From: Magnetospirillum sp. SS-4 | Lineage (GTDB): Bacteria; Pseudomonadota; Alphaproteobacteria; Rhodospirillales; Magnetospirillaceae | Length of the DNA stretch: 32,840 nt | Assembly (NCBI RefSeq): GCF_902729425.1 | Contig: NZ_CACVCH010000063.1 | Span: forward strand, 1-32,840 | Direction of reading: 5' to 3' | Shown here: piece after piece, positions 17,095-26,385 of the stretch | How positions within the stretch are numbered: position 1 is the first letter of the stretch | Layout of the letters: each line of letters starts with the position of its first letter | Program-made: the position numbers and the translations under genes | Notes under the pieces: model-generated | Database searches by the model: none | Seen by the model: only the letters and a program-made list of their open reading frames with translations | Told to the model about the DNA's origin: nothing

Positions 17095-17123
17095 ATCCTA
17101 ATGCGCATTTATGCGATTTGCAA
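17095..17123 (-). promoter_or_regulatory. Candidate promoter of the aromatic-acid uptake operon
   Basis: On the minus strand TTGCAA (17123-17118) is followed after 17 bases by TAGGAT (17100-17095), four matches of six in each box. It lies in the 257-base divergent gap to the hydrolase gene (16955-17211), which contains no gene. A 9-bp inverted repeat, CGGCGTTGC (17071-17079) and GCAACGCCG (17120-17128), flanks this promoter and could be a looping operator. The expected leader would be about 130 bases. Confidence 0.35.
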
Positions 17124-17211
17124 CGCCGGTTGACCTGTATCGTTTCCTGATCCGTTGATCTCCAAGGCGTCCGGGGCCAATATGCCGCAGCGACCGAGGA
17201 GACCCGAACCA

Positions 17212-17901
17212 ATGACCGCAACCCTGTTCCATATTCCCCAGCCGGCGGTGCCGGTCGTCGGCGAAGCCGCCGTCTATCCGGTGCGGCGCGTCTTCTGCGT
17301 CGCCCGCAACTATGCCGGCCATGCCCGCGAGATGGGAAGCGATCCCAGCCGCGAGGCGCCGTTCTACTTCACCAAGCCGGCCGACGCCCTGGTTCCGGGT
17401 GGCGGCGAAATCCCCTACCCGCCCGCCACCGCCAACCTGCATCACGAGGTCGAGCTGGTGGTGGCGCTGTCGGCACCGGTGTTCCGGGCCAGCCCCGCCG
17501 AGGCGGCCCGGGCGGTGTTCGGGCACGCCATCGGCCTCGATCTGACCCGCCGCGATCTCCAGACCCAGGCAAAGGACATGGGGCGGCCGTGGTGCCTGGG
17601 CAAGGCGTTCGAGCACTCGGCCCCCATTTCTCCCATCCTCCGCGCCGCCGCCCCGCTAGTCTCGGGGGACATCACGCTGGAGGTCAACGGCGAAGTCCGC
17701 CAACATGGCGATATATCGGACATGATCTGGCCGATTCCCGATCTCGTTGCCCACCTGTCCAACTATTACCACCTGGGCGAGGGGGATCTGATCTTCACCG
17801 GCACGCCCGAGGGCGTCGGACCGGTGCGCCCCGGCGACGTCCTGACCGGCCGGATCGCCGGCCTGGGCGAATTGCGTCTGGTCATCGGCCCCGAGAGCTG
17901 A
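17212..17901 (+). CDS. Fumarylacetoacetate hydrolase family protein (acylpyruvase-like)
   Basis: This 229-residue cytoplasmic enzyme has the FAH C-terminal fold. Members cleave or decarboxylate acylpyruvates such as fumarylpyruvate or oxaloacetate using Mg2+ or Mn2+. The metal ligands are visible in LHHEVELVVAL (two glutamates) and GLDLTRRDLQ (aspartate); other family motifs are FCVARNYAGHAREMG, FYFTKPADAL and FTGTPEGVGPV. Its short form lacks the N-terminal domain of true fumarylacetoacetase. ATG 17212 has GGAG about ten bases upstream. It is divergent from the aromatic-acid operon, which fits a role in ring-cleavage product breakdown, but housekeeping oxaloacetate decarboxylation is equally possible. 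Confidence 0.9.
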   Translation: MTATLFHIPQPAVPVVGEAAVYPVRRVFCVARNYAGHAREMGSDPSREAPFYFTKPADALVPGGGEIPYPPATANLHHEVELVVALSAPVFRASPAEAARAVFGHAIGLDLTRRDLQTQAKDMGRPWCLGKAFEHSAPISPILRAAAPLVSGDITLEVNGEVRQHGDISDMIWPIPDLVAHLSNYYHLGEGDLIFTGTPEGVGPVRPGDVLTGRIAGLGELRLVIGPES

Positions 17902-18033
17902 CGCCACCCCATACCATGGTTCTCGGGGGCTGATGCAAAAAGCCGTTGAAGGAGTTACGCTCCGTCGATAATGATACCACTTCGTTGCTTGACCGATCGC
18001 GTCCCCGATTTCCGCAGCAGGTTGACTGAACCG

Positions 18034-19512
18034 ATGGCAATTCCAACCAAAGACGATATCGAGGCTGCTTCCGAGGTCCTGCCGGATGGGGCCTATTGCA
18101 CAAAGGTCGAGGATTTCTTCTCTCCCGGCTCCCGCGAACTTATCGGTCGATTTCTAACCAACTTCGTCGAATCGCTGATCATCACCCCGACCGAACTGGT
18201 GTTCTCGGCCAAGTACCAGAAGCGCCTGTCCGATGCCGGCCGCGTCATGATGAACGCGGTGGACAAGGTCGCCACCCTCCAGGCCAAGGCCAAGGGGGAA
18301 AGCGCGGCCAAGCGCCTCAAGGACCTCAACGCCCTGATCAGCGCCGGCATGAAGAAGGTGTGGGACGACGACAAGGAGCGTCCCGCCGCCGCCATCACCC
18401 CGGACAGCTTCATGGCCTTCGCCGCCGGGGTGAGGGGATCGGAGACCGAGCGCGACTACGCCATCAACCGCGCCCTGGCCGAATACCTGTCCCAGTTCAA
18501 GGTGTGGAAGGACAAGCTTTCCGCCCTGGTCAAGCTGCATCAGGCGTCCCGGGACAAGCCCGAACAGGCCTATATCGAGATCATCATCTCGGAATGCATG
18601 AAGAGCGACGCGGCACTGGACCAGATGTTCAGCCTCTACGAGATCCTGGAGGAGCGCTGCAACGACCTGATGGACCTGTGGAAGGGCGAGTGGAAGCCCC
18701 GCGACGCCACCCACCCCGCCATGGTCGAGATCAACGCCATGATCGCCGGCGGCATCGCCCCCAACGTCAAGGCGGCGGTGGAGTATTCCCTGCTGCGCAC
18801 CCTGGCCGGCAAGAGCCCGCTGCGCTCGGCCGAACCCGAGGTCGAGATCCAGGCGCTGTTCGACATGTTCAAGCGCATGTGGACCGGGTCCACCCTGATC
18901 GGCGGCACCAAGGCCATGGCCTCGCTGGAACGCCGCCAGGCCCGCTACCTCAGCAAGGAGAGCGTCACCGACCTGCTGCGCGAGCGCAAGGTGCTGGCCG
19001 ACCGCTACGCCTTCCTGCTGCAAATCAGCGCCGTCGCCATCGGCCAGGGCAACCGCGCCACGCTGAAGACCTTCATCGACCATTATTTCGGCGACAAGGA
19101 TTTCGTGCCGCGCATCGTCGCCGGCCAGGAACAGCCGGTCCCCAAGCTTCAGACCCTTACCGCCATCCACCGTTCCCTGCGGGCCTCGTGGCTGCCCGAC
19201 GGCGACAAGGCCGCCTACATGGCCCAGGTCGAACTGGCCCAGAGCCAGTTGCTCAAGACCTCGCGCCTGTTCGAGCAGGTGGAAAAGAAAAGCGGCACCG
19301 CGTCGCAAAAGGTGCTGACCCTGCTGGACCTCTGCCGCAAGGGAACCTTCATCGACGGCCCGACCCTGGACGCGGTGCGCAAGGTGCTGGAAGGCTATCT
19401 GCGCGACCCCGCCTTCCTGCCCGATTACCTGGGCGGCGCCGCCGGCGAGGAAAAGGAACGCAAGATGATGCTGCTGAGCAAGACCCTGGCCAGCATCGGC
19501 ATCACCGTGTGA
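18034..19512 (+). CDS. Unrecognised helical protein, 492 residues
   Basis: I recognise no domain. There is no signal peptide and no convincing membrane segment; composition and spacing suggest an almost entirely helical cytoplasmic protein rich in Lys, Glu, Ala and Leu, with patches such as KDLNALISAGMKKVWDDDKE and YSLYEILEER-like heptads. Early on it has VEDFFSPGSRELIGRFLTNF, later DLMDLWKGEWKPRDATHPAM and QALFDMFKRMWTGSTLIGG. The ATG at 18034 starts MAIPTKDDIEAASEVLPDGA, but its ribosome-binding site is poor; an ATG at 17971 would add 21 less convincing residues. Codon use is GC-rich like the neighbours. It stands alone and stops three bases from the convergent flagellin gene, so the two transcripts must overlap. 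Confidence 0.8.
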   Translation: MAIPTKDDIEAASEVLPDGAYCTKVEDFFSPGSRELIGRFLTNFVESLIITPTELVFSAKYQKRLSDAGRVMMNAVDKVATLQAKAKGESAAKRLKDLNALISAGMKKVWDDDKERPAAAITPDSFMAFAAGVRGSETERDYAINRALAEYLSQFKVWKDKLSALVKLHQASRDKPEQAYIEIIISECMKSDAALDQMFSLYEILEERCNDLMDLWKGEWKPRDATHPAMVEINAMIAGGIAPNVKAAVEYSLLRTLAGKSPLRSAEPEVEIQALFDMFKRMWTGSTLIGGTKAMASLERRQARYLSKESVTDLLRERKVLADRYAFLLQISAVAIGQGNRATLKTFIDHYFGDKDFVPRIVAGQEQPVPKLQTLTAIHRSLRASWLPDGDKAAYMAQVELAQSQLLKTSRLFEQVEKKSGTASQKVLTLLDLCRKGTFIDGPTLDAVRKVLEGYLRDPAFLPDYLGGAAGEEKERKMMLLSKTLASIGITV

Positions 19513-19515
19513 GCA

Positions 19516-20784
19516 TTACCGGAACAGGGACAGTATCCCCTTTTCGGAATCCCCCGTGATTCGCAGCGAGGTTATGCCAAGCTGCTGCCGGGTCTGCAAC
19601 GCCGCCAGATTGGCGCCTTCCTCGTTGAGGTCGGCGTTGACCAGTTGCGCGGCCCCCTGCTTCATCTCGTTCACCAGATTCTGGGTGTATTCGATCCGCA
19701 CCTGAAGCATGGCGGTGTTGCTGCCCATCTGGGCCATGGTGCTGCGCACCGTGGCCACGGCCGCCTCGACGGCGCTGATGTCCTGATCGATATTGTCGGA
19801 ATAATCGGTCTCGCTATCCCAGGGGTTCGCGTGCAGGAAAACCTGGATGGAGGGAAAATTGCCGACGGTGAAATCCGTCGTCGCCAGACCGGAACCAACA
19901 TCGGTGACGGTTGCGCCAACGCCGGGACCGCCAGCCAGATTATCCTGCAAGGCGAGCACCGCCTGATACTGGACGGCGCCAGGAGAATGAACCCCGTCGG
20001 AGATTATGCCGCTTCCGTCGAGGTGGGCGTAGCCATAAGAAAAATCCACCGGGAACCCAAGGTAGCCGGCCGTGCCGATGACGCTCCCGAAGGGATCGAG
20101 GCTCTCCGTCCAGGCCGTCGCATTGAAGCCGGCGTTCGTCGCCATCGCGGAACCGCTGCCGCTCCCCGTTTCACGGGCCACGCTCGCGACAAAATCGTCC
20201 ATAAGCTGGACCATCTCCGGGTCCGAAGCGTAATTCGTGTTGTCGATTGTCGCGACGACTTCATTCAATCCCAGGGTCGCGCTCGTCATGACCACCCCGG
20301 CGACCGTCAGGCTGCTTTGCGACAGGCTGCCCGCCGGGCTGAGGTTGACGGTCAGATCGTTGGCGGGATCGCCGATCAGGTTCAGTCCGTTATAGCTGGC
20401 ATCCCCGGCCATGGTGTCGATCTGGTCACGCAATGAATCGTATTGCAGATACATGTCGTAGCGGTTGCCCGGACTGGGCTCGCTCTTGGCCCCCAGGGCG
20501 ATGCCCTTCATCTGGTTCAGAATTTTTTCAAGGCCGTTCAAGCCATCCAGGGCCGCCTTGATGGAACTGACCGCGCTGGTGATGCTGTCCTTGATGGCGA
20601 CGAAATCGGCGGCGCGCTCGTTCAGGGCGCGGGCCTGGAAGAAGGCCACCGCGTCATCCACCGCCGACGACACCTTCAACCCCGTCGCCAGCCGCCTGGA
20701 TGTCCGCTCGATAAGGGATTCCGTCTTTTGGGCCGACAGCAGGCCACTCCGCGAGGCGGCCGTCAGCGTCACATCCCCAGCCAT
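19516..20784 (-). CDS. Divergent flagellin paralogue
   Basis: This is a flagellar filament protein of 422 residues that would be exported through the flagellar type III system. The N-terminal D0/D1 region is clear: MAGDVTLTAASRSGLLSAQ, RLATGLKVSSAVDDAVAFF, ARALNERAADFVAIKDSI. The C-terminal partner helices are MGSNTAMLQVRIEYTQNLVN and NEEGANLAALQTRQQLGITS, ending SLFR. The middle (about residues 140-330) is a variable, Gly/Ser/Asp/Thr-rich insert that makes it longer than common alphaproteobacterial flagellins of about 280 residues. ATG 20784 follows GGAGGGGG. VDDAVAFF departs from the usual DDP. It stands alone, with no flaF, flbT or chaperone gene beside it. A minor filament protein or a hook-associated paralogue are both possible. 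Confidence 0.88.
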   Translation of the reverse strand: MAGDVTLTAASRSGLLSAQKTESLIERTSRRLATGLKVSSAVDDAVAFFQARALNERAADFVAIKDSITSAVSSIKAALDGLNGLEKILNQMKGIALGAKSEPSPGNRYDMYLQYDSLRDQIDTMAGDASYNGLNLIGDPANDLTVNLSPAGSLSQSSLTVAGVVMTSATLGLNEVVATIDNTNYASDPEMVQLMDDFVASVARETGSGSGSAMATNAGFNATAWTESLDPFGSVIGTAGYLGFPVDFSYGYAHLDGSGIISDGVHSPGAVQYQAVLALQDNLAGGPGVGATVTDVGSGLATTDFTVGNFPSIQVFLHANPWDSETDYSDNIDQDISAVEAAVATVRSTMAQMGSNTAMLQVRIEYTQNLVNEMKQGAAQLVNADLNEEGANLAALQTRQQLGITSLRITGDSEKGILSLFR

Positions 20785-21078
20785 TTCCCCCTCCAACATT
20801 CTGTTGCCGGATAGAATAAATACCACACTAATTTTAATGGCTTCAATGGCGAATATACGGCAAAGGCGAACTGTCAATGATTTTTCAGGTCGCTCCGGTT
20901 TTTTTCACATCGATAAAAAAACCGCCGTTTCGGCCACCCACCCGGCCGCGCCCCGTCCGGGTGGCTCGGCTCCCATCCACAAGATATCGCGACTTACTCC
21001 CCGAGGGTGTTCCTTTGCTTGACCCCGCCGGCCACTATCGGCGAAAAAGCGGGACACTTTCAGGGAGGGCGACGCCGG
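20785..21078. promoter_or_regulatory. Divergent intergenic region between flagellin and glpX
   Basis: This gap contains no gene. On the minus strand TTGAAG (20846-20841), 18 bases, then TATTTA (20822-20817) could drive the flagellin gene; a TTGACA (20877-20872) with TATATT 14 bases on is less well spaced. No convincing sigma28 or sigma54 site was seen. Two inverted repeats stand out: CGGTTTTTTT (20896-20905) with AAAAAAACCG (20915-20924), and CCACCCGG (20938-20945) with CCGGGTGG (20957-20964). The half near the flagellin gene is AT-rich compared with the rest of the window. Confidence 0.45.
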
Positions 21079-22044
21079 ATGACCCATCTTAGCGCCGATT
21101 GCCGCACCATCGGGGCCTACGACCTGCGTCGGGCCACCGAGGCGGCCGCCCTGGCCGCCTATGACTGGATCGGCCGCGGCGACAAGACCCAGGGCGATCA
21201 CGCCGCCGTCGCCGCCATGTGGCGCGAGCTGGATTCCCTGCCGCTGGACGGACTGATGCTGGTGGGCGAAGGCCCGCGATCCGAGATCAGCATGCTGTAT
21301 CACGGCCAGCGCTTCGGCAATTCGTCGTCCGCGCCCGTCTGGGACCTGGCGGTGGACCCGGTGGAGGGCACCAGCTTCCTGGCCAAGGGCATGACCAACG
21401 CCATGGCGGTGGTGGCCATGGCGCCCCACGGCTCGCTGTTCAACCCCCTGCCCGCCTTCTACATGGAAAAGCTGGCGGTGCCCCCCGCCGCCAGGGGCAA
21501 GGTCGACCCCGCCGCCCCGGTGGCCGAGCGCCTGCGCCAGTTGTCCGACGCCATCAACAAGCCGGTCGACGACATGACGATCTATGTCATCGAGAAGCCC
21601 CGCCACCGGGCGCTGGTCGAGGAGATTCACGCCGCCGGCGCCCGCGTCGCCCTCTACCCCGCCGGCGACGTGGCCGGCGCCCTGATGGCGGCCATTCCCG
21701 GCTCGGGCATCGACGCCCTGATGGGAACCGGCGGCACGCCCGAGGGCATGCTGTCGGCCATCGCCATCCGCGGCATGGGCGGCGATTTCATGGCCCGCAT
21801 CGATCCGCAACTGGCCTCGGAGCATGCGGCGGTCGAGGCCGCCGGCATCGACACCGGACGCTGGCATTCCCTGGGGGATCTGGTGCGCTCGGACGACGTG
21901 GTGTTCTGCGCCACCGGCATCACCACCGGCCTGCTGCTGGAAGGCATCGAGCGCACCCGCACGCAGATCAAGACCCAGACCCTGATGATCGGCGGCGAAT
22001 CCGGACCGCGCCAGATGCTGACCTCGTGGCACCGGCGCGGCTGA
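21079..22044 (+). CDS. glpX: Class II fructose-1,6-bisphosphatase (GlpX type)
   Basis: This 321-residue phosphatase hydrolyses fructose-1,6-bisphosphate in gluconeogenesis and the Calvin cycle, and in some autotrophs also sedoheptulose-1,7-bisphosphate. Metal- and phosphate-binding motifs are visible: [12 protein letters not shown] (62-73), [13 protein letters not shown] (88-100) and [23 protein letters not shown] 21079 has GGGAGGG upstream; a GTG at 21007 would add 24 residues that look non-coding. It is the first gene of the glpX-tkt-fba-rpe run, which suggests a cbb-type role. Confidence 0.95.
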   Translation: MTHLSADCRTIGAYDLRRATEAAALAAYDWIGRGDKTQGDHAAVAAMWRELDSLPLDGLMLVGEGPRSEISMLYHGQRFGNSSSAPVWDLAVDPVEGTSFLAKGMTNAMAVVAMAPHGSLFNPLPAFYMEKLAVPPAARGKVDPAAPVAERLRQLSDAINKPVDDMTIYVIEKPRHRALVEEIHAAGARVALYPAGDVAGALMAAIPGSGIDALMGTGGTPEGMLSAIAIRGMGGDFMARIDPQLASEHAAVEAAGIDTGRWHSLGDLVRSDDVVFCATGITTGLLLEGIERTRTQIKTQTLMIGGESGPRQMLTSWHRRG

Positions 22045-22084
22045 TCCCCATCTTGTTCTCATCTCACACCATAAGGACCGTTCG

Positions 22085-24061
22085 ATGACCGCTCAGGCTT
22101 CTCACGCCGACATGGCCAATGCCATCCGCGCCCTCACCATGGATGCCATCGAGAAGGCCAAGTCCGGCCATCCCGGCATGCCCATGGGCATGGCCGACGT
22201 GGCGACGGTCTTGTTCACCCGCTTCATGAAGTTCGACGCCAAGACCCCGAAATGGGCGGATCGCGACCGTTTCGTGCTGTCGGCCGGCCATGGCTCGATG
22301 CTGCTCTACGCGCTGGGCCACCTGACCGGCTTCGAGGACCTGGACATCGAGCAGATCAAGAACTTCCGCCAGATGGGATACCGCACCGCCGGCCATCCCG
22401 AATTCGGCCACGTCGCCATCGCCGACACCACCACCGGCCCGCTGGGCCAGGGCATCGCCAACGCCGTCGGCATGGCGCTGGCGGAAAAGATGGCCGCCGC
22501 CCGCTACGGCAAGGATATCGTCGACCACTATACCTACGTCATCGCCGGCGACGGCTGCCTGATGGAGGGCATCAGCCAGGAGGCCATCTCCATGGCCGGC
22601 CATTGGGGGCTGGGCAAGCTGATCGTGCTGTGGGACGACAACCACATCTGCATCGACGGCGATACCGCGCTGTCGGTGTCGGACGACCAGCTGGCCCGCT
22701 TCACCGCCTCCAACTGGGACGTCTGCCGGGTCGACGGCCACGACCCCGACGCCATCGCCCAGGCCATCGCCGCGGCGCGGCGCACCGGTCAGCCCAGCCT
22801 GATCGCCTGCAAGACCGTGATCGGCTACGGCGCCCCCACCAAGGCGGGCAGCGAGAAGACCCACGGCGCGCCGCTGGGCGCCGACGAGATCGCCGGAGCC
22901 CGCGCCAAGCTGAACTGGCCGCACGCCCCGTTCGAGATTCCCGCCGACGTGCTGGGCGCCTGGCGCGAGGCCGGTTCCCGCGGCACCGGCGAGCGCGCCG
23001 CCTGGCAGGCGCGCCTGGCCGCCCATCCGGCGCGGGCCGAGTTCGAGCGCACCAATGCCGGCAAGCTGCCCGAGGCCTGGAAGCGGGCGGTGTCCGACTT
23101 CAAGAAGAAGGCCTCGGCCGAACAGCCCAAATGGGCCACCCGCAAGGCCAGCCAGGAAGCGCTGGAGGCCCTGACCCCCGCCATCCCCGAGATGATCGGC
23201 GGGTCGGCCGACCTCACCCATTCCAACCTGACCCACACCAAGGTCACCAAATCCGTCACTCCCGGCGACTTCTCGGGCCGCTACATCCATTACGGCGTGC
23301 GCGAGCACGGCATGGCGGCGGTGATGAACGGGCTGAGCCTGCACGGCGGCTTCATCCCCTATGGCGGCACCTTCCTGATCTTCGCCAACTATCTGTGGCC
23401 GGCGCTGCGCATGAGCGCCATGATGGAACAGCGGGTGATCTACGTGCTGACCCACGATTCCATCGGCCTGGGCGAGGACGGCCCCACCCACCAGCCCATC
23501 GAGACCCTGGCCGCCCTGCGCGCCACCCCAAACGTGCTGGTGTTCCGTCCCTGCGATCCGGTCGAGACCATGGAGGCCTACGAGGCCGCCCTGGAAAACA
23601 CCAACGGCCCCTCGGTCATGGCGCTGTCGCGCCAGAACCTGCCGACGCTCAGGACCGAGCACACCGACGAGAACCGCGCCGCGCGCGGCGCCTACGTGCT
23701 GTCCGAGGCCAAGGGCAAGCGTCAGGTCACCATCCTGGCCACCGGTTCCGAGGTTTCCCTGGCTCTCGACGCCCAGAAGCTGCTGGCCGACAAGGGCGTC
23801 GGCGCCGCCGTGGTGTCGATGCCGTGCTGGGAGCTGTTCGAGCGCCAGCCGAAGGAGTATCGTGCCAGCGTGCTGGGGGACGGCACCGTCCGCGTCGCCG
23901 TCGAGGCGCTGGGGACCTTCGGCTGGGAACGCTGGGTCGGCCTCGATGGAGCCGTCATCGGCATGACCGGATTCGGCGCCTCGGCCCCGGCCGAGAAACT
24001 GTACGAACACTTCGGCATCACCGCGGGGGCGGTGGCCGACGCGGCGCTGGCCCGCCTCTAG
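22085..24061 (+). CDS. tkt: Transketolase
   Basis: This thiamine-diphosphate enzyme of 658 residues moves two-carbon units between sugar phosphates in the pentose-phosphate and Calvin pathways. Motifs are [13 protein letters not shown] (27-39), the ThDP/Mg2+ site [12 protein letters not shown] (155-166), and the pyrimidine-domain [11 protein letters not shown] at about 460-470. Length and domain order are normal. ATG 22085 follows AAGGA. It lies 40 bases after glpX and 41 bases before fba, in an apparent operon. Confidence 0.97.
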   Translation: MTAQASHADMANAIRALTMDAIEKAKSGHPGMPMGMADVATVLFTRFMKFDAKTPKWADRDRFVLSAGHGSMLLYALGHLTGFEDLDIEQIKNFRQMGYRTAGHPEFGHVAIADTTTGPLGQGIANAVGMALAEKMAAARYGKDIVDHYTYVIAGDGCLMEGISQEAISMAGHWGLGKLIVLWDDNHICIDGDTALSVSDDQLARFTASNWDVCRVDGHDPDAIAQAIAAARRTGQPSLIACKTVIGYGAPTKAGSEKTHGAPLGADEIAGARAKLNWPHAPFEIPADVLGAWREAGSRGTGERAAWQARLAAHPARAEFERTNAGKLPEAWKRAVSDFKKKASAEQPKWATRKASQEALEALTPAIPEMIGGSADLTHSNLTHTKVTKSVTPGDFSGRYIHYGVREHGMAAVMNGLSLHGGFIPYGGTFLIFANYLWPALRMSAMMEQRVIYVLTHDSIGLGEDGPTHQPIETLAALRATPNVLVFRPCDPVETMEAYEAALENTNGPSVMALSRQNLPTLRTEHTDENRAARGAYVLSEAKGKRQVTILATGSEVSLALDAQKLLADKGVGAAVVSMPCWELFERQPKEYRASVLGDGTVRVAVEALGTFGWERWVGLDGAVIGMTGFGASAPAEKLYEHFGITAGAVADAALARL

Positions 24062-24102
24062 GCGGCCCGGTTCCCGAACGCACTGTAAGGAGATAGAATC
24101 AG

Positions 24103-25167
24103 ATGTCTCTCGTTTCCATGCGCCAGCTCCTCGACCACGCCGCCGAGAATGGCTACGGCATTCCCGCCTTCAACGTGAACAACATGGAGCAGGTCAAGGC
24201 GATCATGGAGGCCGCCGCCACCACCGACAGCCCGGTCATCCTCCAGGCTTCGGCCGGCGCCCGCAAATATGCCGGCGAGGCCTTCCTGCGCCATCTGATC
24301 CTGGCCGCCATCGAGTCCTATCCCCACATCCCGGTGTGCATGCACCAGGATCACGGCACCTCGCCCGGCGTCAACGTCCGCGCCATCCAGTCCGGCTTCT
24401 CGTCGGTGATGATGGACGGCTCGCTGCGGGAAGACGGCAAGACCCCGGCCAGCTGGGACTACAACGTCGACGTCACCAAGCGGGTGGTCGACATCGCCCA
24501 TGCCTGCGGCGTCTCGGTGGAAGGCGAGCTGGGCTGCCTGGGTTCGCTGGAAAGCGGCATGGCGGGCGAGGAGGACGGCGTCGGCGCCGAGGGCAAGCTG
24601 GATCATTCCCAGCTTCTGACCGATCCGGACGAGGCCGCCGAATTCGTCAAGCTGACCCAGGTGGACGCGCTGGCCATCGCCATCGGCACCAGCCACGGCG
24701 CCTACAAGTTCACCCGTCCGCCGACCGGCGACGTGCTGGCCATCAAGCGGGTCAAGGAAATCCACGCCCGCATCCCCAACACCCATCTGGTGATGCACGG
24801 CTCCTCCTCGGTGCCGCAGGACTGGCTGAAGATCATCAACGACCACGGCGGCGACCTGGGCAAGACCTACGGCGTGCCGGTCGAGGAAATCGTCGAGGCC
24901 ATCAAGCACGGCGTGCGCAAGATCAACATCGACACCGACCTGCGCATGGCGTCCACCGGCTCGATCCGCAAGTTCCTCAAGGACGAGCCCAAGAAGTTCG
25001 ACCCGCGCGACTACCTCAAGCTCACCATCAAGAGCATGAGCGATATCTGCAAGGCCCGCTACGAGGCCTTCGGCACCGCCGGCAACGCCTCGAAGATCAA
25101 GGTGGTGAACCTCGAGGACATGAGCAGCCGCTACGCCAAGGGCGAATTGGCGCCCAAGGTCAACTGA
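24103..25167 (+). CDS. fba: Class II fructose-bisphosphate aldolase, Calvin-cycle subtype
   Basis: This zinc-dependent aldolase of 354 residues interconverts fructose-1,6-bisphosphate (and sedoheptulose bisphosphate in CbbA types) with triose phosphates. The zinc and substrate motifs are [10 protein letters not shown] (83-92), [31 protein letters not shown] (about 228-238) and [10 protein letters not shown]. The sequence resembles the CbbA/Calvin-cycle subgroup and not the E. coli FbaA subgroup. ATG 24103 has a strong AAGGAG. It lies between tkt and rpe on the same strand. Confidence 0.96.
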   Translation: MSLVSMRQLLDHAAENGYGIPAFNVNNMEQVKAIMEAAATTDSPVILQASAGARKYAGEAFLRHLILAAIESYPHIPVCMHQDHGTSPGVNVRAIQSGFSSVMMDGSLREDGKTPASWDYNVDVTKRVVDIAHACGVSVEGELGCLGSLESGMAGEEDGVGAEGKLDHSQLLTDPDEAAEFVKLTQVDALAIAIGTSHGAYKFTRPPTGDVLAIKRVKEIHARIPNTHLVMHGSSSVPQDWLKIINDHGGDLGKTYGVPVEEIVEAIKHGVRKINIDTDLRMASTGSIRKFLKDEPKKFDPRDYLKLTIKSMSDICKARYEAFGTAGNASKIKVVNLEDMSSRYAKGELAPKVN

Positions 25168-25188
25168 TTCTTCACGAAAGAGCCGTCC

Positions 25189-25830
25189 ATGACCGTCAAG
25201 ATCGCCCCATCCATCCTGTCCGCCGATTTCGCCCGCCTGGGCGAAGAGGTCAAGGCCATCGACGAGGCCGGGTGCGACTGGGTCCATATCGACGTCATGG
25301 ACGGCCATTTCGTCCCCAACCTCACCTTCGGCCCGCCCATCATCAAGGCGATCCGGCCCTATACCAGGAAGGTGTTCGACGTCCACCTGATGATCGATCC
25401 GGCCCAGCCCTCCCTGGAGGATTACGCCAAGGCCGGCGCCGACATCATCACGGTGCATGCCGAGGCCGACCGCCATATCGACCGTTCATTGCAGTTCATC
25501 CGCTCGCTGGGCAAGAAGGCAGGCCTGTCGCTCAATCCGGCCACCCCGGAAAACGTCATCGAATACGTGCTGGACAAGCTCGACCTGATCCTGGTGATGA
25601 GCGTCAATCCCGGCTTCGGCGGGCAAAGCTTCATCGAAAGCCAGTTGGACAAGATCGCCCGCATCCGCCGCATGATCGGCGACCGTGCCATCGATCTCCA
25701 GGTGGACGGCGGCGTCACCGCCGACAACGCGCGGCGGGTGGTCGCCGCCGGCGCCAACGTGCTGGTGGCCGGCTCGGCGGTATTCAGGACCAGCGATTAC
25801 GCGAACAACATCGCCGCCCTGAAATCCTGA
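25189..25830 (+). CDS. rpe: Ribulose-phosphate 3-epimerase
   Basis: This TIM-barrel metalloenzyme of 213 residues interconverts ribulose-5-phosphate and xylulose-5-phosphate. Catalytic and metal residues lie in [26 protein letters not shown] (31-44), [20 protein letters not shown] and LQVDGGVT. It starts 21 bases after the fba stop and is the last gene of the glpX-tkt-fba-rpe run. In a Calvin cycle it would feed phosphoribulokinase, which is not in the window. Confidence 0.96.
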   Translation: MTVKIAPSILSADFARLGEEVKAIDEAGCDWVHIDVMDGHFVPNLTFGPPIIKAIRPYTRKVFDVHLMIDPAQPSLEDYAKAGADIITVHAEADRHIDRSLQFIRSLGKKAGLSLNPATPENVIEYVLDKLDLILVMSVNPGFGGQSFIESQLDKIARIRRMIGDRAIDLQVDGGVTADNARRVVAAGANVLVAGSAVFRTSDYANNIAALKS

Positions 25831-25922
25831 CCCCGCAATCCCGAGCCGCCGCCCGCGCCCAGGGCGAGCCGGCCGGGTCCGTTCGCCGGAAAGAATTCAT
25901 ATCCGCACAACCCGCACGCAAT

Positions 25923-25972
25923 CGGCAAGGGACGGTTCTTGCCTTGCCGGGCATTCCGAATACCGCTATCTA
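25923..25972 (+). promoter_or_regulatory. Hairpin after rpe and candidate promoter for the receiver gene
   Basis: CGGCAAGG (25923-25930) and CCTTGCCG (25942-25949) form an 8-bp stem with an 11-base loop, about 90 bases after the rpe stop; there is no T-run. Overlapping its right arm, TTGCCG (25944-25949) and, 17 bases on, TATCTA (25967-25972) could be a weak promoter for the receiver gene at 26009. Both calls are tentative. Confidence 0.3.
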
Positions 25973-26008
25973 TGACCCGGCACGCCTATCAGGGAGCAGC
26001 GGCACGCC

Positions 26009-26383
26009 ATGAGCCGGATTCTGATCGTCGAAGACACCAAGTTGATGCGCGACACGCTGGTGGACGTTCTGGGCGCCACCGGCCATGACGTCGTCACCGC
26101 CGACAACGGCGCCGAGGCGGTGGACATGGTCGCCGCCGGCAGCCTGTTCGACATCATCATCACCGACATCATCATGCCGGAAATGGATGGCATCCAGACC
26201 ATCCTGGAACTTCAGACCATGCTGCCCGAGGCCCGCATCATCGCCATTTCCGGCGGCAGCGCCCGCATGGAGAAGACCCAGGGCCTCGATACCGCCCGCC
26301 GGCTGGGGGCGGTGGCGGTGCTGGAAAAGCCGTTCGAGGTCGACGCCCTGCTGAACGCGGTCAGGGACGCCGCCGGACAATAG
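26009..26383 (+). CDS. Stand-alone response-regulator receiver protein (CheY-like)
   Basis: This single receiver domain of 124 residues has no output domain. The acidic pair is Glu8-Asp9 (ILIVEDT), the phosphoacceptor is Asp53 (IIITDIIMPEMDG), the switch serine is Ser81 (AISGGS) and the conserved lysine is Lys107 (LEKPFE). It would act as a phosphorelay intermediate or a protein-binding switch. The ISGGS form is common in stand-alone receivers of alphaproteobacteria. No kinase lies beside it in the window. It converges on the next gene with two bases between stops. Confidence 0.94.
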   Translation: MSRILIVEDTKLMRDTLVDVLGATGHDVVTADNGAEAVDMVAAGSLFDIIITDIIMPEMDGIQTILELQTMLPEARIIAISGGSARMEKTQGLDTARRLGAVAVLEKPFEVDALLNAVRDAAGQ

Positions 26384-26385
26384 CG

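Noticed and set aside
20849-20877. Sigma28 flagellar promoter before the flagellin gene
   Set aside because: A GCCGTATA sequence resembles the -10, but no TAAA lies 15 bases upstream.
25923-25949. Confident intrinsic terminator after rpe
   Set aside because: The 8-bp stem lacks a T-run and is about 90 bases past the stop, so it is reported only as a low-confidence element.
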